A DNA stretch of 64,000 nucleotides from Rhodobacteraceae bacterium EL129 (GCA_900313005.1 ONZJ01000002.1:913001-977000); one strand, 5' to 3'. Positions 27,671-37,396 are shown, counted from the stretch's first letter. Numbers and translations: made by a program. Notes: generated by a model from the letters alone, not told the origin.

Positions 27671-28183
27671 ATGGGCAAAAGACACTCAATCGCAGTTGGA
27701 ATGGCGCTGGGTTGGGTTTGGGCTTTTGCGCTGCTTTGGGGTGCGCAGCGGTTCGTGCAGCTACCTGTTTTTGCGTTGATGCCCTCGATCATGACGGCGT
27801 TCCTGGCGCCAGGGCTGGTGATGCTGGCGATGGTGGCACGGCTTGCGCAGCGGCGGTTCTTTGAGGATGACATCAGAGATGGCACCCGCCTGAGCGGCGG
27901 GGCAGAGATTGACCAACGGGTGTTGCGCAATACGACAGAGCAGTTGGTGCTTGCTTTATGTATATGGCCAGCGGCGGCGGTGATCCTGACAGGCCAAGGC
28001 CCTGGGGTCATCATGTGCCTTGGGTTGGGGTTTGCCTTCGCTCGTTTGGTGTTTTGGGGCGGCTATCATATGTCGCCGTCTCTCCGGGCTTTTGGTTTTG
28101 CCGCCACGTTCTACCCGACTGTGCTGGTGGCCCTTTGGACGCTATGGCGATTGGTGACTGGTGGGCTTTGGGGCGGGACTTGA
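27671..28183 (+). CDS. MAPEG-family membrane protein
   Basis: This 170-residue protein has four hydrophobic helices. The segment between helices 2 and 3 (EIDQRVLRNTTEQLVLAL) matches the conserved core of MAPEG proteins (membrane-associated proteins in eicosanoid and glutathione metabolism). Bacterial members are poorly characterised. I chose the ATG at 27671; a longer start at 27605 would add polar residues before the first helix. Confidence 0.78.
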   Translation: MGKRHSIAVGMALGWVWAFALLWGAQRFVQLPVFALMPSIMTAFLAPGLVMLAMVARLAQRRFFEDDIRDGTRLSGGAEIDQRVLRNTTEQLVLALCIWPAAAVILTGQGPGVIMCLGLGFAFARLVFWGGYHMSPSLRAFGFAATFYPTVLVALWTLWRLVTGGLWGGT

Positions 28184-28296
28184 GCTGTGCTGTGCGACAT
28201 CCGGCGGGGCGCAACGGGTCGCAAGTAGAGGGCGGAAGGCTGGTCAAACGCATGGGAATTGAGGCATCCCGAGATATGCGCTTATCATTGGTGGAC

Positions 28297-28314
28297 ACTG
28301 TTTATTTGAACAGT
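28297..28314. promoter_or_regulatory. Dyad upstream of the VOC gene
   Basis: ACTGTT-N6-AACAGT lies 36 bases before the ATG at 28350. It has the size of a dimer operator. No matching regulator is nearby, so the role is open. Confidence 0.25.
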
Positions 28315-28349
28315 AGGTCAATATCCAGAAAACAAGTCGAAATGAGATT

Positions 28350-28970
28350 ATGACAGTATTTCTTGAATTGGATCACGTGGCGGTTGCTGCAAATACTCTG
28401 CAGGAGGGGCAGGCTGCGGTTGAAGAGGCCCTGGGTGTCGCCTTGCAGGTCGGTGGGCAGCACGCGCATTTTGGCACGCATAACATGCTGCTGGGGCTTG
28501 AAGGTGGATTATACCTCGAGGTCATTGCCGTCGATCCTACAGCCGCTGCGCCAGAGTATCCACGTTGGTTCGATCTCGACCGGTTTACGGGCGTGCCGCG
28601 GTTGACCAATTGGATCTGCCGCACGGATGATTTGGCAGGGGCTGTTGATGTGTATCCTGAGGCCGGGCGGCCCGTTGCCCTGACGCGTGGGGATTTACGG
28701 TGGCAGATGGCGGTCCCGGCAGATGGTATCCTGCCCTATGACAATTGCTTTCCTGCCTTGATCCAATGGCACAGCACCCCGCGTCCGGCGGCCCGGTTGG
28801 AGCCATCTGGGTGCGCCCTGCGTGAATTGGTGCTGCACCACCCTCAGGCCGCAGCGCTTATGGTTGAACTGCACAAGGGGCTGGACGATCCCCGGGTCCG
28901 CTATGAGACAGGGCCGTTTGGACTGAGCGCGGCCTTTGATACCCCTCACGGGGAGCGGATATTGGAATGA
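28350..28970 (+). CDS. VOC-superfamily (glyoxalase-like) protein
   Basis: This 206-residue protein starts with FLELDHVAVAANTLQEG, the first beta-alpha-beta unit of a glyoxalase fold with a metal-binding His. HFGTHNMLLGLEGGLYLEVIAVDP follows, including the second metal-ligand strand. It fits the Glyoxalase_3-like group of unknown activity. Its stop overlaps the start of the acetyltransferase gene (ATGA), so they form a pair. Confidence 0.8.
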   Translation: MTVFLELDHVAVAANTLQEGQAAVEEALGVALQVGGQHAHFGTHNMLLGLEGGLYLEVIAVDPTAAAPEYPRWFDLDRFTGVPRLTNWICRTDDLAGAVDVYPEAGRPVALTRGDLRWQMAVPADGILPYDNCFPALIQWHSTPRPAARLEPSGCALRELVLHHPQAAALMVELHKGLDDPRVRYETGPFGLSAAFDTPHGERILE

Positions 28971-29467
28971 TCATTCGAGATGCCACTGCGAAGGATACCG
29001 ACAAGATTGCCGAGATCTGGAACCACAACATTCGCCATACGGTGAATACCTTCACCACAGCAGAGAAGACGCCAGTTGGATTGGCGCAGGATATTGCCAA
29101 GCGGCAAGAGGAGGGTAAGGGCTTTCTTGTGGCTGATGATTCTGGTCAAACTGTTGGGTTCGCGACGTATTTTCAGTTTCGCGGGGGGCCTGGCTATGCC
29201 TATACAGCGGAACATTCGGTGATGTTGGATGTTGCGGCCCAAGGGCGCGGGGCAGGGCGAGCCCTGATGACGGCATTGGAAGATCATGCGCGCGGTGCCG
29301 GGATGCACAGTTTGATTGCCGGGGTTGCCGGCGAAAACACGGATGGCGTCAGATTTCATGCGGCCTTGGGTTATGAAACGATTGCCACCCTTCCGCAGGT
29401 TGGCCGGAAGTTTGATCGCTGGATGGATTTGATCCTGATGCAAAAACTTCTCGAAAGCGTGCGCTGA
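28967..29467 (+). CDS. GNAT N-acetyltransferase, phosphinothricin/methionine-sulfone type
   Basis: This 166-residue enzyme has the GNAT acetyl-CoA loop QGRGAGRALMTAL and the landmarks IAEIWNHNIRHTVNTF and GFATYFQFR. The late AGVAGENTDGVRFHAALGYETI is typical of Pat/MnaT-type acetyltransferases, which acetylate glutamate analogues such as methionine sulfone. The actual substrate is unknown. It is coupled to the VOC gene. Confidence 0.85.
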   Translation: MIIRDATAKDTDKIAEIWNHNIRHTVNTFTTAEKTPVGLAQDIAKRQEEGKGFLVADDSGQTVGFATYFQFRGGPGYAYTAEHSVMLDVAAQGRGAGRALMTALEDHARGAGMHSLIAGVAGENTDGVRFHAALGYETIATLPQVGRKFDRWMDLILMQKLLESVR

Positions 29468-29498
29468 CATCCCGGATCAAACCGATTAGGTTGGCGCC

Positions 29499-30176
29499 AT
29501 GACGATTTGGAACCGCATCACCGAGGCTCTGGCCGCGCTCACCTCGGGCGAGGGGCTGAGCGCTGTTTTCGACAAGCTGCGTAGCCCGCCGGAACGTTCG
29601 GTTGCCTTTACCATCGCGGTGATCGCGCTCAGTGCCAAGATGGCCAAGGCTGACGGCTTGGTGACACGTGATGAGGTAACCGCCTTTCGTGAGGTGTTTC
29701 AGATTGCCCAAGCCGATGAAGCGGGGGCAGCGCGGGTGTTCAATATGGCGCGCACCGATGTGGCCGGGTTCGAGGAATACGCAACCCGCATCAGCGGTAT
29801 GTTCTCAGACGACACCAGCGCGCTGAGCGATTTGATGGAAGGGCTTTTTCACATCGCCATGGCGGATGGGGTGTATCACCCAAATGAAGATGCGTTTCTG
29901 GAACGCGTGGCCGAGATCTTTGGCGTGTCCGAGGCTGAGTTTCGGTCGCTGCGCAGCCGTTTTGTGCCAGATGCGGCCCCAGACCCCTATACGGTGCTGG
30001 GGGTCACGCCCGACACGCCGATGGACGAGATCCGCAAGGTTTGGCGCAAGATGGTGCGTGCCACCCATCCTGACAGCATGATGGCCCGCGGAGTGCCCGA
30101 AGAGGCCATAAAGCTGGCCGAAAAGCGCATGGTGGACATCAACCGCGCCTGGGAAGAAATCAACGGAGCAGCCTGA
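29499..30176 (+). CDS. djlA: DjlA-like protein: TerB domain plus J domain
   Basis: This 225-residue protein has a TerB-like helical domain (about residues 35-145: LSAKMAKADGLVTRDEV, FHIAMADGVYHPNED) and a C-terminal J domain. The J domain includes DPYTVLGVTPDTP and the invariant HPD (THPDSMMARG), the DnaK-stimulating signature. Unlike E. coli DjlA it has no obvious N-terminal membrane anchor. It probably serves as a co-chaperone. The following nuclease gene starts three bases after its stop. Confidence 0.85.
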   Translation: MTIWNRITEALAALTSGEGLSAVFDKLRSPPERSVAFTIAVIALSAKMAKADGLVTRDEVTAFREVFQIAQADEAGAARVFNMARTDVAGFEEYATRISGMFSDDTSALSDLMEGLFHIAMADGVYHPNEDAFLERVAEIFGVSEAEFRSLRSRFVPDAAPDPYTVLGVTPDTPMDEIRKVWRKMVRATHPDSMMARGVPEEAIKLAEKRMVDINRAWEEINGAA

Positions 30177-30179
30177 CAG

Positions 30180-31211
30180 ATGCGCATCGCCACCTATAAC
30201 GTCGAATGGTTCAATGCTTTGTTTGACGATGAAGGTTTTCCATTGGACGACAATCGCTGGTCGGCGCGCTACAACATCACCCGATCCGAGCAACTGACTG
30301 CGCTGGGCATTGTGTTCACTGCCATGGATGCAGACGCGGTTATGATTATCGAGGCGCCAGACACCAACAAGGTGCGAGCCACGGAAACGGCGTTGGAGAA
30401 CTTTGCGCGCATGATGGGGCTGCGCGCCCGTAAGGCTTTGATCGGATTTGCCAATGAAACCCAGCAAGAGATCGCTTTGCTCTATGATCCAGATGCCCTG
30501 GAGGCCCGGCATGATCCCAGAGGCGAGGAGACGGGCAAGAAGGGGTCGCCCGATGCGCCGCGTTTCGACGGCGTGTTTCGGATTGATCTGGATATTGATG
30601 CCACGGAAGATCTGGTGACCTTCTCCAAACCCCCTTTGGAAGTGGCGTTGAAAACCAAGACGGGACAGGTGATCCATCTGATCGGGGCGCATCTCAAATC
30701 CAAGGCACCACATGGTGCCACCAATCGCGATGAAGTCATGCGCATGGCCATTGCCAACCGTCGCAAGCAACAAGCCCAGGCAGTATGGGTGCGCCGTCGC
30801 GTTGATGCGCATCTGGACGCCGGAGATGCCTTGATCGTGATGGGTGATCTGAATGATGGGCCGGGGTTGGACGAATACGAACACCTTTTTGGCCGCTCCG
30901 TGGTTGAGATCATCATGGGAGAGGGGGCAACCGGGGCCACGCCGCTTTTTGATCCACATGCGCGGCGGGCGCTGGTGCGGCGGATCGGGGCGATTAACAC
31001 CACGGCCCGGTTCTATCTCAAGCACGAAAAGCGGTACATGCAGGCCTTGCTGGATTACATCATGGTTTCGCCTGATTTGCTGCAAACCGGCCCCAGCTGG
31101 CGAATCATGCATCCGCTGGATGACCCGGAATGCTTCAAATTACCTGAACTTTGCAGCGCTTTAATTACGGCCTCGGACCATTTCCCGGTGCTGCTTGATC
31201 TGGAAGTGTGA
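30180..31211 (+). CDS. Endonuclease/exonuclease/phosphatase family protein
   Basis: This 343-residue protein starts MRIATYNVEWF, the first metal-site strand of the EEP fold. Later landmarks are IGAHLKSK, VMGDLNDGPGLDEYEH (catalytic Asp/Asn) and the final SDHFPVLLDL with the catalytic His. No signal peptide is seen. The family cuts phosphodiesters in nucleic acids or small molecules; the substrate cannot be assigned. It is closely spaced with the DjlA-like gene and the next small gene. Confidence 0.88.
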   Translation: MRIATYNVEWFNALFDDEGFPLDDNRWSARYNITRSEQLTALGIVFTAMDADAVMIIEAPDTNKVRATETALENFARMMGLRARKALIGFANETQQEIALLYDPDALEARHDPRGEETGKKGSPDAPRFDGVFRIDLDIDATEDLVTFSKPPLEVALKTKTGQVIHLIGAHLKSKAPHGATNRDEVMRMAIANRRKQQAQAVWVRRRVDAHLDAGDALIVMGDLNDGPGLDEYEHLFGRSVVEIIMGEGATGATPLFDPHARRALVRRIGAINTTARFYLKHEKRYMQALLDYIMVSPDLLQTGPSWRIMHPLDDPECFKLPELCSALITASDHFPVLLDLEV

Positions 31212-31246
31212 CTTCAAATCGCCCTGTCGCCTCCTATATTGAAAGG

Positions 31247-31606
31247 ATGAGACGTTTTATCATCACCACCGGCGCCGTCCTGATGACAGCTTTGCCAATA
31301 CAGGCCCAAGACAGCGACGAAGGATTTTCGCTGATGGAACGCGGTGCGCAATTGTTTTTTGAGGGCATCAAGCGCGAGATGGAGCCTGCGTTGGATGATC
31401 TAATGGCATTGGCCGAGGATATGGAACCCGCGATGCGCGAGTTTGTGAGCGAAATGGGCCCGGCTTTTGTTGAACTGCTGGGACAGATTGAGGACCTCAG
31501 CGCGTATCATCCACCTGAAATCCTGCCCAATGGCGATATCATTTTGCGCAAAAAGACGCCTGAAGACGTGCTCGATCCCCCGCACGAGGGTGAGATCGAC
31601 CTCTGA
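31247..31606 (+). CDS. Small exported protein rich in acidic residues
   Basis: This 119-residue protein has a signal peptide (MRRFIITTGAVLMTALPIQAQ, cleaved after AQA or near it). Amphipathic helices follow, with repeated MEPA motifs, then a tail ILPNGDIILRKKTPED. I know it as a conserved roseobacter hypothetical without function. A GTG at 31208 overlapping the nuclease stop is an alternative start, adding 13 residues before the signal. Confidence 0.65.
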   Translation: MRRFIITTGAVLMTALPIQAQDSDEGFSLMERGAQLFFEGIKREMEPALDDLMALAEDMEPAMREFVSEMGPAFVELLGQIEDLSAYHPPEILPNGDIILRKKTPEDVLDPPHEGEIDL

Positions 31607-31618
31607 CGGGTTCAAGGC

Positions 31619-33163
31619 CTAACGGGCGGTCTTGACCACCGCCTCAGCCTCCAAGGTGGTGGCCAGTGACAAGAACCGTGCCGCGGCGACCTCACCGTAG
31701 AGAGGGGCTGCGTCTTTGGTCAGTCGCAACTCAAGGATTTGTTTCTTGGGATACCACCGCAATTCGCCGGGGGCGGCGTTCTTGTCGAGCCACAGCATTG
31801 CGCCAAATCGCATGGCTTTGCCCAGGACTTCGGCCTGATGCTGATCTTTTTCGTGGATCAGACTGTCCATCCGCTCAAACCGGGTGCCTTCCCGGTTGTT
31901 TGTATAGCGATGTAGCAGGGCTAGTCCCAAAAAGACGCGTTCGGAGTGCTTCAACCCGCCGAGGTTGGCGCGTGTTGCGTTGTCAAAACACACCTCGGCC
32001 CGGTAGTCGGGATGAGCGCGCCAACTGACGTCGTGCAACAGGCAGGCAGCCTTGATCATCCGGCGGCGTTCAGGTTTGGCGGATTTGAACAGGGGCTGGA
32101 TGAAATCGTACAAGACTTTACCGAAGCCGGGCACGCGGGCATCTTTGACTTCGGCAAAACGGCAGGCCTCGATCAACGGATCGCGGTCGCGCAGGCGTTG
32201 GGGCATTTGCTCATAGAGCATGCCTTCGCGGATGCCATAGCTGGAGATCGCGATATCGCGGGGTTTGAAGGCTTTGACCACTTCGCGCAGCACTTCGGCG
32301 GCATGGGGCACTAGCATGATCCGCGCAGAAGACACGCCAGCCTGCAGGCGCAGATCATCAAGATCTGCTTTGGCGATGTATTTGGCCGTTTCACGCACCG
32401 AAGCGGTGGTCATCCGGTATTCGTGCAGCACGTTTAGGGGGTACCCACGTCGTGCCATGTCAATCTTAGCGATGGCCCGCCATGATCCACCAACCAGAAA
32501 TAGGCGGTCTTCCTGTGGGCCAAGTTCAGATTTCATCTGCTCCAAAGTGGAGCGGATCAGAGCCTTGCGGGCTTTTCGCCCTCCTTTGACGTCACGCAGT
32601 TTAAGCGGCCCGAGGGTCGAACTGATGCGGCGACCAACCTTGCCGTCATGGATTTCGGCCAGTTCCATGGACGAGCCGCCGATATCGCAGACTAAACCGT
32701 AGGAGCCAGGCCAGCCCAACAGTACACCCTGTGCAGACAGGCGGGCTTCTTCGCGGCCATCAATGACGTGGATGTTCAACCCTGTCTGTTCCAGAACCTC
32801 CTGGCAAAAATCGGGTCCGTCCTCTGCCTCGCGCACGGCTGCCGTGGCCACCGCGGTCAGGGGGCCGGTGTCCATGCTATCGCCCAGCAACTGGAACCGT
32901 TTGATCGCGTCCAGCGCACGGGCACGTCCTTCGGGGTTCAGGCGCCCGGATGTGGCGAGACCTGCCCCCAGGGCGCACATGATTTTTTCGTTGTAGAAAT
33001 AGGCTGGACTGCGCGCAGCACCGTCAAACACCACCAACCGAACCGAGTTTGATCCTACATCCACAACGCCAACACGGCTGAGCGCACGGGCAGAAGGATC
33101 ATCAAAGAGAGGCCGCCCGAATGGGCCACCATCACTCTGGCTGGCGTCAGAATTGCCGTCCAT
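31619..33163 (-). CDS. ppx: Exopolyphosphatase (Ppx/GppA family)
   Basis: This 514-residue enzyme removes terminal phosphate from polyphosphate (or acts on pppGpp). The actin-like N-terminal half shows GVVDVGSNSVRLVVFDG (first phosphate loop) and LVCDIGGSSMELAEI (second). An HD-like C-terminal region holds ACLLHDVSWRAHPDYRAE. It lies 78 bases after ppk on the same strand, the usual ppk-ppx pairing, so synthesis and breakdown of polyphosphate are linked. It converges with the small exported gene. Confidence 0.93.
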   Translation of the reverse strand: MDGNSDASQSDGGPFGRPLFDDPSARALSRVGVVDVGSNSVRLVVFDGAARSPAYFYNEKIMCALGAGLATSGRLNPEGRARALDAIKRFQLLGDSMDTGPLTAVATAAVREAEDGPDFCQEVLEQTGLNIHVIDGREEARLSAQGVLLGWPGSYGLVCDIGGSSMELAEIHDGKVGRRISSTLGPLKLRDVKGGRKARKALIRSTLEQMKSELGPQEDRLFLVGGSWRAIAKIDMARRGYPLNVLHEYRMTTASVRETAKYIAKADLDDLRLQAGVSSARIMLVPHAAEVLREVVKAFKPRDIAISSYGIREGMLYEQMPQRLRDRDPLIEACRFAEVKDARVPGFGKVLYDFIQPLFKSAKPERRRMIKAACLLHDVSWRAHPDYRAEVCFDNATRANLGGLKHSERVFLGLALLHRYTNNREGTRFERMDSLIHEKDQHQAEVLGKAMRFGAMLWLDKNAAPGELRWYPKKQILELRLTKDAAPLYGEVAAARFLSLATTLEAEAVVKTAR

Positions 33164-33241
33164 CTGGCTCTCCCCGGTCAGGCTTTGGCCACTGTATGCG
33201 ATAGGTGCGCCGGGGTGGTCAACAGGTCAGATCGGCGCATT

Positions 33242-35416
33242 TCAATCTTCGGTGTGGGTCAGTTTGGGCACGTCTGCCGCGCCGGCCGATCCACGCCCCG
33301 AAAGTGATGGGTTTTCCATGAAAAAGCGGTGGCAGTTGAAAGCGAACTCTCCCTCGCGCACCTGCACTCGTTTGAAGCTGCCATCGGGGGCCATGATCCA
33401 GCTTTGGGCCACATCTGCCATATTGGCGGCCATGATCTGGCTGACGATCTGCGCTTTTACCGTGGCGTTTTCAATCTCGACAAGGGTTTCGACCCGGCGG
33501 TTCAGATTGCGGCCCATCCAATCGGCGGAGCTGATGAAGACGCGTGCTTTCTTGGACGGGATGTCCTTGCCATTGCCAAAGCACACGATGCGTGAATGCT
33601 CCAGAAATCGACCGACGATGGATTTGACGCGGATGTTCTCTGACAGACCTTTAATGCCCGGACGCAACCCGCAAATGCCGCGGACCACGAGGCTGATCTC
33701 AACACCCGCCTGCGACGCCGCATAAAGCGCGTCTATGATATCTGGTTCAATGAGCGAGTTCATCTTGGCCCAGATCTGAGCGGGCTTGCCGTCGCGTGCG
33801 TTCTGCGCCTCTTGCGCGATCATCTCCAGAAGGCGTTCTTTCATCGAGTGAGGTGAGATGGCGAGGTTTTCCAGCTTTTCAGGGATGGCATAGCCCGACA
33901 GGTAGTTGAACACCTTGGTGGCATCGCGGCCCAAGGCGGCGTTGCAGGTGAAAAAGCTGAGGTCGGTGTACACTTTGGCCGTAATCGGGTGGTAATTGCC
34001 GGTGCCATAATGGGTGTAGGTCACAAGATTCTCGCCCTCGCGGCGCACCACAGTGGAAATCTTGGCGTGGGTTTTCCAATCCATGAAGCCATAGACCACA
34101 TGCGCCCCGGCCCGTTCCAACCGGCGAGATTGGCGGATGTTGGCGGCTTCATCAAACCGCGCCTTGAGTTCGACCAGAGCGGTGACGGATTTGCCTTCCT
34201 CTGCGGCCTCGCAGAGCGCTCCTACGATAGGGCTGTCGTGCGAGGTGCGGTAGAGCGTTTGCTTGATCGCGACAACCTGCGGGTCGCGTGCTGCCTGTGA
34301 CAGGAAACGCACGACCATGTCAAATGTCTCGTAGGGGTGGTGCAGCAGCATGTCTTTCTGACGGATAGCCGCGAACATATCGCCATCGTGGTCCTGCACC
34401 CGTTCCGGCACACGCGGCGTAAAGGTAGGCCATTGCAGATCGGGGCGGTCGTTGATCGCCAATTGCGACAGGTCTGCGAGACCAATGATGCCGTCAACTT
34501 CGACCACTTCGTCAGGCGTGACATGCAGTTCGTCCATGATCACACGGCGCAAGCCCTTGGGTGCATCCGTCGAGATTTTCAGGCGTACCACTTCGCCACG
34601 GCGGCGGCGTTTCAGCGCCACTTCAAATTCGCGAACCAGGTCTTCGGCTTCTTCCTCGACCTCCAGATCACTGTCGCGCAGAACCCGGAAGGTGCAGTGG
34701 CCTTTGTACTTGTAGCCCGGAAACAAGCTGTCGAGGTGCAGCAGCAACAATTCTTCCAAAGGTAGAAACCTATGCGTGCCATCGGGCGTGGGCAGGGTGA
34801 CAAAACGGTCAATCATGGGCGGGATCGGTAGCAAGGCCTGCAAGGGGCGTTTGTCCGATTTTCGCTCCAGTTGCAGAGCAAGCGAGTAGCCCAGGTTCGG
34901 GATGAACGGGAAAGGATGCGCGGGATCAATCGCCAGGGGGGACAACACTGCAAACACGCGGTTCATGAAAACATCTTCAAGGAATGTCTTATCCTCGGGG
35001 CTCAGCGACGCAACATCCAAAATTGAAAGGTTTTCGCTTTCCATCTCTCGGCGCAGAGACTGATATGTCATTTGCTGTGCTTGCAGCAACTTGCGGGCGT
35101 CTTCGTTGATCAGCACCAGTTGCTCGGCGGGGGTCAGACCATCTGCGGCGGGGGTGATGTTGCCTGCGTGGGCCAGTTCGCGCAGGCCTGCGACGCGCAC
35201 GTTATAGAATTCGTCCAGATTGTTGGCCGAGATCGACAGAAACCTCAGGCGCTCCAGCAAAGGCACGCGTGGGTTGTCGGCCTCCTCTAGCACACGCCAG
35301 TTGAAACCCAACCAGCTGAGTTCGCGGTTGTAGAACCGGGCAGGGCCGGTGATGTCCAAGTCGGGCACAGCGATGGGCTGCGCGAGGTTGGAGGCGAGGA
35401 AATCGGTTGTGTTCAT
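33242..35416 (-). CDS. ppk: Polyphosphate kinase 1
   Basis: This 724-residue enzyme makes polyphosphate from ATP. It has the N-terminal FYNRELSWLGFNWRVLEEA, the head domain, and the two histidines of the phospholipase-D-like catalytic halves: His450 in KTHAKI (autophosphorylated His, E. coli His435) and His607 in LEHSRI (E. coli His592). GTGNYHP and the C-terminal SSADWMGRNLNRRVE are also present. It heads the ppk-ppx pair. The 64 bases upstream separate it from the hda-like gene. Confidence 0.96.
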   Translation of the reverse strand: MNTTDFLASNLAQPIAVPDLDITGPARFYNRELSWLGFNWRVLEEADNPRVPLLERLRFLSISANNLDEFYNVRVAGLRELAHAGNITPAADGLTPAEQLVLINEDARKLLQAQQMTYQSLRREMESENLSILDVASLSPEDKTFLEDVFMNRVFAVLSPLAIDPAHPFPFIPNLGYSLALQLERKSDKRPLQALLPIPPMIDRFVTLPTPDGTHRFLPLEELLLLHLDSLFPGYKYKGHCTFRVLRDSDLEVEEEAEDLVREFEVALKRRRRGEVVRLKISTDAPKGLRRVIMDELHVTPDEVVEVDGIIGLADLSQLAINDRPDLQWPTFTPRVPERVQDHDGDMFAAIRQKDMLLHHPYETFDMVVRFLSQAARDPQVVAIKQTLYRTSHDSPIVGALCEAAEEGKSVTALVELKARFDEAANIRQSRRLERAGAHVVYGFMDWKTHAKISTVVRREGENLVTYTHYGTGNYHPITAKVYTDLSFFTCNAALGRDATKVFNYLSGYAIPEKLENLAISPHSMKERLLEMIAQEAQNARDGKPAQIWAKMNSLIEPDIIDALYAASQAGVEISLVVRGICGLRPGIKGLSENIRVKSIVGRFLEHSRIVCFGNGKDIPSKKARVFISSADWMGRNLNRRVETLVEIENATVKAQIVSQIMAANMADVAQSWIMAPDGSFKRVQVREGEFAFNCHRFFMENPSLSGRGSAGAADVPKLTHTED

Positions 35417-35480
35417 CGCGCGAATTTAGACCAGAATTGTGACAGGAGGAAGACGCAAGCCCGATGTGCCGAATGATGGG

Positions 35481-36149
35481 TTAGTTTTCCCCCAGCACGT
35501 CAGCAGCCAGAGCGCGGGACATTGGGACGTTCCGAGCTAGAGCTTCGGCATCCAGTTGGGCCACGATGGTTTGGGCTGCCGCAAAGGACCGGTCAATCCG
35601 CCGCACCAGATAGGGGATCAGATTGGCCGCGGGGAGGAGTTGGCGGTCCGCCATCAACTTCATCAGCAGCGCACTCAAGAGAGCGTCGTCAGGGGCTTCT
35701 AGATCGGCCTGGGTGGTGCCTTGCATCCGACTGGCGAGATCAGGCAGGGTCAGCCCCCAGCGTTTGGGCGGTGTTCGGGCCGTCAGCAGCATGGAATGCC
35801 CTTCAGCCAGCACCAGATTATGCAGGTGAAACAGGGCTTCTTCGGCCTGTGCATCCCCTGTAATCCGATCGGCATTTTCCACCACAACAGGATGGCGTGC
35901 CAAGGCAGGTATGTCGGAAGTGTTCAGATCGGAGGCCTTCAAAATTGCAGCCCCGGATAGGGCCACCCAAACATGAGCCAAGTGAGTTTTGCCCGATCCT
36001 TGCGCGCCCGTTAGCAGCAATTTGTTTGAAGGCCATTCAGGCCAAGCCTCAACCAGCCCCACAGCGGCGGCATTGGCGGGCGAGACGAAGAAATCCTCGC
36101 GCCCCAGCGCCTGTCGCACTGGAAGTTCAAAGCTGAGTTGACGCGCCAT
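35481..36149 (-). CDS. hdaA: Hda-like DnaA-related ATPase
   Basis: This 222-residue AAA+ protein resembles DnaA domain III: Walker A GAQGSGKTHLAHVW (about residues 46-56), the acidic Walker B-like strand PVVVENADRI, and sensor LLTARTPPKRWGL. It lacks the DnaA DNA-binding domain. In E. coli and Caulobacter, Hda/HdaA promotes DnaA-ATP hydrolysis with the clamp to limit re-initiation. The start is two bases after the stop of the upstream permease gene, so they are co-transcribed, a common pairing in this group. Confidence 0.85.
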   Translation of the reverse strand: MARQLSFELPVRQALGREDFFVSPANAAAVGLVEAWPEWPSNKLLLTGAQGSGKTHLAHVWVALSGAAILKASDLNTSDIPALARHPVVVENADRITGDAQAEEALFHLHNLVLAEGHSMLLTARTPPKRWGLTLPDLASRMQGTTQADLEAPDDALLSALLMKLMADRQLLPAANLIPYLVRRIDRSFAAAQTIVAQLDAEALARNVPMSRALAADVLGEN

Positions 36150-36151
36150 GG

Positions 36152-37216
36152 TCAGTCTCGATTTTGGGACAGGCCGGTGTACAGCCGACTGGTTTTATAT
36201 CGCTCAAGCACAAATCGGGCGATCACACCCAGTGAAGCAGCCACCGGGACCGCGACCAGCATACCGACAAAGCCAAAGAGCATCCCAAAAACAGACAGCG
36301 CAAAGATCAGCCAGACAGGGTGCAATCCCACCGAACTGCCAACCAGTTTCGGGGTCAGCACATTGCCTTCTATCACTTGGCCCAGCATGAAAACCCCCGC
36401 CACCATGCCGATGGACAGCCAATCCCCCCAGAACTGGAAAAGAGCCAGACCAATCGCCAAAGCGCCTCCCAGCAGGGCGCCGACATAGGGAATAAACGTG
36501 ATGATCCCCGCGAACGCACCGATAACGAGGCCAAACTGCAATCCCACCAACATCAGCGCCAAGGCGTAGTAGGTGCCCAAGATCAGGCAGACGGTGCCCA
36601 TGCCGCGGATGAAACTGGCCAGTGTTTTGTCAATCTGGGCCGCCAGTTGGCGGATCACCGGCGCGTGGTCACGGGGTAGCAGATCGTCGATCTTGGCGAT
36701 CATGCGGTCCCAATCGTAGAGCAGATACACGGTGACTACGGGCACGATCACAAACAAAAGCGCAATGTTGATGATGGATGCGGCAGAATTCAGGACAGAG
36801 TTCAGCAACTCGCCGCCACGCTCTTTGACCGTATCGCCTAAAGATAGCAGGGATTTGTGCAATGTACTTTCAGAATCAACCAGCTGCGGGAATCGTTCAG
36901 TCAGGAATTCACGCAGATTTTGCGCATATGTCGGGGCGGATTCAAACAAAGCGATGGCTTGGTTCACCAGCGTTGGCAGAACAAGCAGGGCCATGATCAC
37001 AAAGATCATGAGGGCCACAAACGTGATAATCGCCACCGCAAGTGCGCGGGTGCAGCCCATTTTTTCAAGTCTGTCAGCCACAGGGTCAAGGAAGTAGGCG
37101 ATAGCGCCCCCCAAAACGAAAGGCAGGATGACATCACCTAAAAACCACAGGGCCAGAAGGAAGATCAGCGATGCGATCCCCCAGTATTTCAGCTGAGTGT
37201 TGACGGGCAGGGCCAT
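36152..37216 (-). CDS. AI-2E/PerM-family transporter
   Basis: This 354-residue membrane protein has about eight helices. The signature region is GLVIGAFAGIITFIPYVGALLGG, with an N-terminal LPFVLGGAIAYFLDPVADRLEK typical of PerM. The superfamily was named for autoinducer-2 export, but most members handle other ions or solutes; the substrate here is open. It precedes hdaA in one operon. Confidence 0.88.
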   Translation of the reverse strand: MALPVNTQLKYWGIASLIFLLALWFLGDVILPFVLGGAIAYFLDPVADRLEKMGCTRALAVAIITFVALMIFVIMALLVLPTLVNQAIALFESAPTYAQNLREFLTERFPQLVDSESTLHKSLLSLGDTVKERGGELLNSVLNSAASIINIALLFVIVPVVTVYLLYDWDRMIAKIDDLLPRDHAPVIRQLAAQIDKTLASFIRGMGTVCLILGTYYALALMLVGLQFGLVIGAFAGIITFIPYVGALLGGALAIGLALFQFWGDWLSIGMVAGVFMLGQVIEGNVLTPKLVGSSVGLHPVWLIFALSVFGMLFGFVGMLVAVPVAASLGVIARFVLERYKTSRLYTGLSQNRD

Positions 37217-37349
37217 GGATTCCTATCAGTTGCGCTGTGTGTTGCCTCTAGATTGCCCATGCACGGCGCAGGTTCAAGGGAAGACGTGATAAAACCGCAG
37301 AAGCCCTGTTGCTAAGGTTTGGGATTTGGAGTGCCGAAAAACGCGTAAA

Positions 37350-37374
37350 CGCCAGCCCTGACTGAGGGCTGGCG
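37350..37374 (-). terminator. Terminator of the fasciclin gene
   Basis: CGCCAGCCCT (37350-37359) and AGGGCTGGCG (37365-37374) form a perfect 10-bp stem with a 5-base loop, 22 bases after the minus-strand stop. A T-run follows a little later on the minus strand. Confidence 0.7.
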
Positions 37375-37396
37375 CATGATTTTCCGTTGGATTGCG

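Noticed and set aside
29805..31112. 435-codon antisense frame over the DjlA-like and nuclease genes
   Set aside because: Both sense genes have clear domains; the antisense frame is a by-product of GC-rich codon use.
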